The notes under the pieces are model-generated. The model saw only the letters and a program-made list of their open reading frames with translations, was not told the origin of the DNA and did not search any database. Both the position numbers and the translations under genes were made by a program. This document shows positions 8,679 through 10,531 of a stretch of 10,531 nucleotides of DNA, one piece after another. Source of the stretch: DAOTXK01 sp034435395 (GTDB lineage: Bacteria; Chloroflexota; Anaerolineae; Aggregatilineales; Ch27); NCBI GenBank assembly GCA_034435395.1, contig DAOTXK010000071.1:1-10531 (forward strand), read 5' to 3'. Every line of letters begins with the position of its first letter. Position 1 is the stretch's first letter.

Positions 8679-8718
8679 ATCAGGCATGAACGCACAATCG
8701 GCTGGCCCTTGCCCTGAT
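8679..8718 (-). other. Possible leader hairpin just upstream of the kinase ribosome-binding site
   Basis: On the minus strand ATCAGGGCA (8718-8710) can pair with TGCCTGAT (8686-8679), eight pairs with one bulged G and a loop of about 23 nt. The AGGAG site begins four bases after the stem. The structure could modulate translation, but such a stem may arise by chance in GC-rich DNA and it matches no riboswitch class I know. Confidence 0.25.
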
Positions 8719-8840
8719 CGGCGCGACGTGACGCGGTGGTGGAGCGCCCCTCGGTGGCCGCCCTGGACAGCTCACTGCGCTTGCTGACGATCGGTCGGGT
8801 GATCGTGGCACCAACCAACGTGTATGTCAGCGTTTGCAGC

Positions 8841-8869
8841 AATGTAACATGGATTGGCGAACAAAGCAA
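8841..8869 (-). promoter_or_regulatory. Sigma70-like promoter for the kinase genes
   Basis: On the minus strand TTGCTT (8869-8864) and TACATT (8846-8841) are separated by exactly 17 bp, four of six matches each to the -35 and -10 consensus. They lie in the most AT-rich stretch of the window (39% GC by count over 8821-8920). Transcription would start near 8834, giving a leader of about 170 nt. A second, weaker pair, TTAACG (8913-8908) and TATTAA (8891-8886) with 16 bp between, lies just upstream. Housekeeping sigma preferences of this organism are assumed. Confidence 0.45.
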
Positions 8870-8880
8870 TGAGAAGGGTG

Positions 8881-8921
8881 ATTAATTAATACGACCACCG
8901 AACGTTACGTTAACTATTAAC
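8881..8921. promoter_or_regulatory. AT-rich palindrome cluster, possible operator or UP element
   Basis: Within 41 bp there are a perfect palindrome ATTAATTAAT (8881-8890), the palindrome AACGTT (8901-8906), a tandem ACGTT pair (8902-8911) and an inverted repeat GTTAA-CTA-TTAAC (8909-8921). The cluster starts 11 bp upstream of the -35 hexamer and overlaps the second candidate promoter. It could bind a dimeric regulator or act as an UP element for RNA polymerase. The protein that binds, if any, cannot be told from the sequence. Confidence 0.4.
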
Positions 8922-8956
8922 CAGGCGAAGACTGGGCGCTTAGCTAAAGGATGGGA

Positions 8957-8997
8957 ACGGCGACCGGTCGTCCCGAATCGGGGCAGAGACGGGCCGT
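8957..8997 (-). terminator. Palindromic stretch at the 3' end of the glutaredoxin-like gene, weak terminator candidate
   Basis: Three nested or adjacent dyads occur at the stop codon: perfect CGACCGGTCG (8961-8970), CCCGA-A-TCGGG (8972-8982), and an enclosing ACGGC (8957-8961) / GCCGT (8993-8997). On the minus strand the structure is followed by TTCCCATCCTTTAGC, which is only mildly U-rich. It could end the upstream transcript before the kinase promoter, but it lacks a proper T-tract. Confidence 0.25.
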
Positions 8998-9329
8998 CAC
9001 CGGCTGAGGAAGCCCTGTTTGAGCAGCCAGTCGGCCAGCTGTTCGGCGTTTGGCTCGGTGATCAGCGCCCCCCGGTCGATGCCGCGCGGACTCCGATCCG
9101 GCGGGAGCGGGGTCGGCTCGCTGAGGGGCAGGTCTTGGCCTGGCAGGGCGGCGATCAGCGTGGGGACGGACAGGTAGCCGGTCCAGTCCAGCAGCCGTTG
9201 CCGGGCCGCCGGATCGCGGTCGATGTTCACCTCGCGGCAGGGGACTTCCAGCCGTTTGAGCACGCTGCGGGCGATGCTCACGTAAGGGCAGCCCGCCGTG
9301 CGGACGTACATGACCAGTTCGCGCTCCAT
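8997..9329 (-). CDS. Glutaredoxin-like thioredoxin-fold protein (110 aa)
   Basis: A small cytosolic thiol-redox protein of the glutaredoxin/thioredoxin fold. It opens with the strand ELVMYVRTAG followed by the active site C14-P-Y-V17, then a helix, the strand VPCREVNID (second Cys at 31), and the cis-proline turn SVPTLI (Pro56). The fold's core elements are therefore in order. The active site has a single Cys where many glutaredoxins have CPYC, and the glycine-rich glutathione contact usually found after the cis-proline is missing. Instead there is a Pro-rich insert reading PLPPDRSPRGIDRG before a C-terminal helix (AEQLADWLLKQGF). It may act as a monothiol enzyme, or Cys31 may be the resolving residue; electron donor and substrate are unknown. 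The ATG at 9329 is chosen for the GGAG eight bases upstream; a GTG one codon earlier is possible. It stands alone, 125 bp after the amidase gene and 336 bp before the kinase. Confidence 0.82.
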   Translation of the reverse strand: MERELVMYVRTAGCPYVSIARSVLKRLEVPCREVNIDRDPAARQRLLDWTGYLSVPTLIAALPGQDLPLSEPTPLPPDRSPRGIDRGALITEPNAEQLADWLLKQGFLSR

Positions 9330-9336
9330 CACACCA

Positions 9337-9341
9337 TCTCC
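9337..9341 (-). promoter_or_regulatory. Ribosome-binding site of the glutaredoxin-like gene
   Basis: GGAGA on the minus strand, with GGAG ending eight bases before the ATG at 9329. An ATG that overlaps this site (9337-9335) is followed by GTG and TGA, so it cannot be the start. Confidence 0.7.
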
Positions 9342-9409
9342 AGAAACAAAAGCGAGTCTGTCCAGGATGACTGGCGATTGCGCGTCTCTCCGCCCCTTCC
9401 TGTCCGTTC

Positions 9410-9446
9410 CCGCCGTCGGGGCGGCCTGAGGCGCTCACGCCCGCCT
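9410..9446 (-). terminator. Two short GC-rich hairpins after the amidase gene, weak terminator candidate
   Basis: Directly past the amidase stop the minus strand can form AGGCG/CGCCT (9446-9442 with 9433-9429, 8-nt loop) and then CCGCC/GGCGG (9424-9420 with 9414-9410, 5-nt loop). No T-run follows, so termination here is only possible, not shown. Nothing else is recognisable in the 125-bp spacer apart from the next gene's ribosome-binding site. Confidence 0.2.
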
Positions 9447-9454
9447 TTATCCCC

Positions 9455-10531
9455 TTACGACGGTCCCGGCGTCTCCAGCGGCGTGGGCGTGTAGATGGCG
9501 GTCGGCCAGGGCGTCAGTTCTGGCAATGGGGTGGGCGGGGTGGCCTCCAGGAAACACAGCAACCCGGAGACGATGCCCTGGGCCAGCAAATCGGGATGGT
9601 TTTCCAGCGTGTCGCGATCCTCATAAAGGAAACCCAGCTCGATGATGGCTGCCGGGGTGATGGGCGCGATCTCGCGGAAGGAATGGTACTCGGTCATGTC
9701 GCGGCTCACGCTGGGGTGGAGCGGCAGGCCCGTGATCTCGCCGTAATGGCTGATCAGGCAGTCCACCAGCCGGGCGTCGTCGGCGCGGGTCGTGGTCCGG
9801 GCGGCGGGCGGCGCCACCTTGAAGCCGGTCGCGCCGGGCAGGTCGAAGTGATGGCAGGTGTCGGCGTGGATGGAGAGCAGCACGGAGGCTTCATAGTTGT
9901 CCAGGCGGGGGTCCCACTCATCCAGCAGCTCCACGTCGTAACCGCGCCCGCTGAGCGACTGCACCACCAGCTGGGCCACGCTGCGGTTGACCTGGGCTTC
10001 CGTCAGCCCGTCCGGGCACACCGCGCCGGGGTCGTCGCGCCCGGTGGAGGGATGCGGCCCCCAGTGCCCGCTGACGATGCCCACCCGCCGCATCCACAGC
10101 GGGGTGGGGATCGGCGTCGGCGGGGACTGCGCGCTCAGCGTGGCATAGGCCGGGCGCAGGCCCTCGCGGGTCTGGTCGCTGAGGAAGCTGGCGGGCGTCC
10201 AGAAAGTGAAGATGGTGGCGATCAGCACCGCCGCCGCGACCACGATCACCATCGACTGGACGGCGCTGGCGCTGGCCCCGGCAGGGCGGGGCCGTTCCCG
10301 GCGGCGCTGCGCCCGGCGCTCCCGAAGGGATAAGCCGCGTTCCCGAAGGGATAAGCCGCGTTCCCGAAGGGATAAGCTGCGTTCCTGGACGGCCTCTCCA
10401 CCGGCTTCATCTGGGGGGGCCTGGGCCGCCTTCGCCGCCAGGATTTCCTCCAGCCAGGGCGGGTTCGCCTCGGCATCGCGGGCGTCGGCGGGCAGCCAGG
10501 CGGGCGGCTCGTCACTGGCGACAGCCCCGGC
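9455..10531 (-). CDS. Membrane-anchored N-acetylmuramoyl-L-alanine amidase, Amidase_3 type (5' end outside the window)
   Basis: A zinc-dependent peptidoglycan hydrolase that should cut the bond between N-acetylmuramic acid and L-alanine outside the membrane. Visible are 358 residues, numbered from the right edge: a cytosolic region (1-93) with AWL and WLEEIL motifs, a triplicated LSLRERG segment (about 53-72) and an Arg-rich stretch RRAQRRRERPRP; one membrane segment (about 94-111); a Thr/Pro linker PPTPIPTP; the catalytic domain (about 148-328); and a Thr/Pro-rich tail. Catalytic features are GHWG (His156), DPGAV and GLTE (Glu178), SIHAD (His222) and IIELGF (Glu298), matching the His-Glu-His zinc ligands and catalytic Glu of Amidase_3. 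The first in-frame start inside the window is the ATG at 10252, but it has no ribosome-binding site, and the frame stays open to the edge with a positive-inside charge pattern next to the membrane segment. I therefore read the gene as continuing beyond 10531. A start at 10252 giving a 265-residue protein with a signal anchor is the alternative. Confidence 0.8.
   Translation of the reverse strand, partial: AGAVASDEPPAWLPADARDAEANPPWLEEILAAKAAQAPPDEAGGEAVQERSLSLRERGLSLRERGLSLRERRAQRRRERPRPAGASASAVQSMVIVVAAAVLIATIFTFWTPASFLSDQTREGLRPAYATLSAQSPPTPIPTPLWMRRVGIVSGHWGPHPSTGRDDPGAVCPDGLTEAQVNRSVAQLVVQSLSGRGYDVELLDEWDPRLDNYEASVLLSIHADTCHHFDLPGATGFKVAPPAARTTTRADDARLVDCLISHYGEITGLPLHPSVSRDMTEYHSFREIAPITPAAIIELGFLYEDRDTLENHPDLLAQGIVSGLLCFLEATPPTPLPELTPWPTAIYTPTPLETPGPS
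10321..10383 (-). repeat. Triplicated 21-bp tandem repeat inside the amidase gene
   Basis: Three consecutive 21-bp units (10321-10341, 10342-10362, 10363-10383) each begin cccgaagggataag on the plus strand. Units one and two are identical and unit three differs by one base (T at 10378). The length is a multiple of three, so the amidase frame is kept, and each unit encodes one LSLRERG heptad. Each also holds the mini-dyad CCC-GAA-GGG. Replication slippage or growth of a small palindromic repeat would explain it. Confidence 0.9.

Noticed and set aside
8660..8869. Minus-strand frame of 69 codons between the glutaredoxin-like gene and the kinase
   Set aside because: It starts with TTG inside the predicted -35 region, has no ribosome-binding site and no similarity I recognise.
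8944..9438. Minus-strand frame of 164 codons overlapping the glutaredoxin-like gene
   Set aside because: It is a shifted frame of that gene with Pro/Arg-rich composition; the 110-residue frame has the CPYV site, the cis-proline and a ribosome-binding site.
10246..10515. Minus-strand frame of 89 codons with three NAAYPFG repeats
   Set aside because: The repeat is the 21-bp DNA repeat read in the wrong frame; the amidase frame is open over the same bases and leads into the membrane anchor.

Overview
The window is GC-rich bacterial DNA with every supported gene on the minus strand, so transcription runs from the right edge (10531) to the left edge (1). Three things suggest a member of the Chloroflexota, perhaps Anaerolineae: very large membrane histidine kinases built from serial GAF domains, Thr/Pro-rich linkers and tail on an extracytoplasmic enzyme, and a cytosolic extension carrying 'PPAWL/PPWL' motifs. 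This assignment is inference from protein style; no marker gene is present.

Layout in the direction of transcription: (1) a membrane-anchored N-acetylmuramoyl-L-alanine amidase (Amidase_3 type), 9455-10531, whose 5' end lies beyond the right edge and whose cytosolic part holds a 21-bp triplicated repeat. (2) A small glutaredoxin-like protein, 8997-9329, with a CPYV active site. (3) A 336-bp spacer, 8661-8996, containing an AT-rich palindrome cluster, a good sigma70-like promoter and a leader of about 170 nt. (4) A 1669-residue sensor kinase, 3651-8660: about eight membrane segments, six GAF domains, PAS, HisKA and HATPase_c. (5) A 1139-residue paralogous sensor kinase, 107-3526: the same kind of membrane region, three GAF domains, PAS, HisKA and HATPase_c. 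(6) A strong ribosome-binding site and an ATG at positions 1-3, showing that another gene starts at the left edge.

The two kinases are clearly related to each other from end to end. They probably form one transcription unit driven by the promoter near 8841-8869, together with whatever gene begins at position 3. No response regulator is inside the window; the gene leaving at the left edge is the first place to look for one. The amidase and the glutaredoxin-like protein are separated from each other and from the kinases by more than 100 bp, and nothing in the sequence ties them functionally to the kinases. The long plus-strand open frames opposite the kinases are read as shadows.

No clear novel defence or mobile system was found. 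The most unusual items are the recent-looking GAF5/GAF6 duplication, the shared membrane sensor domain, and the in-frame tandem repeat next to the amidase's membrane anchor.
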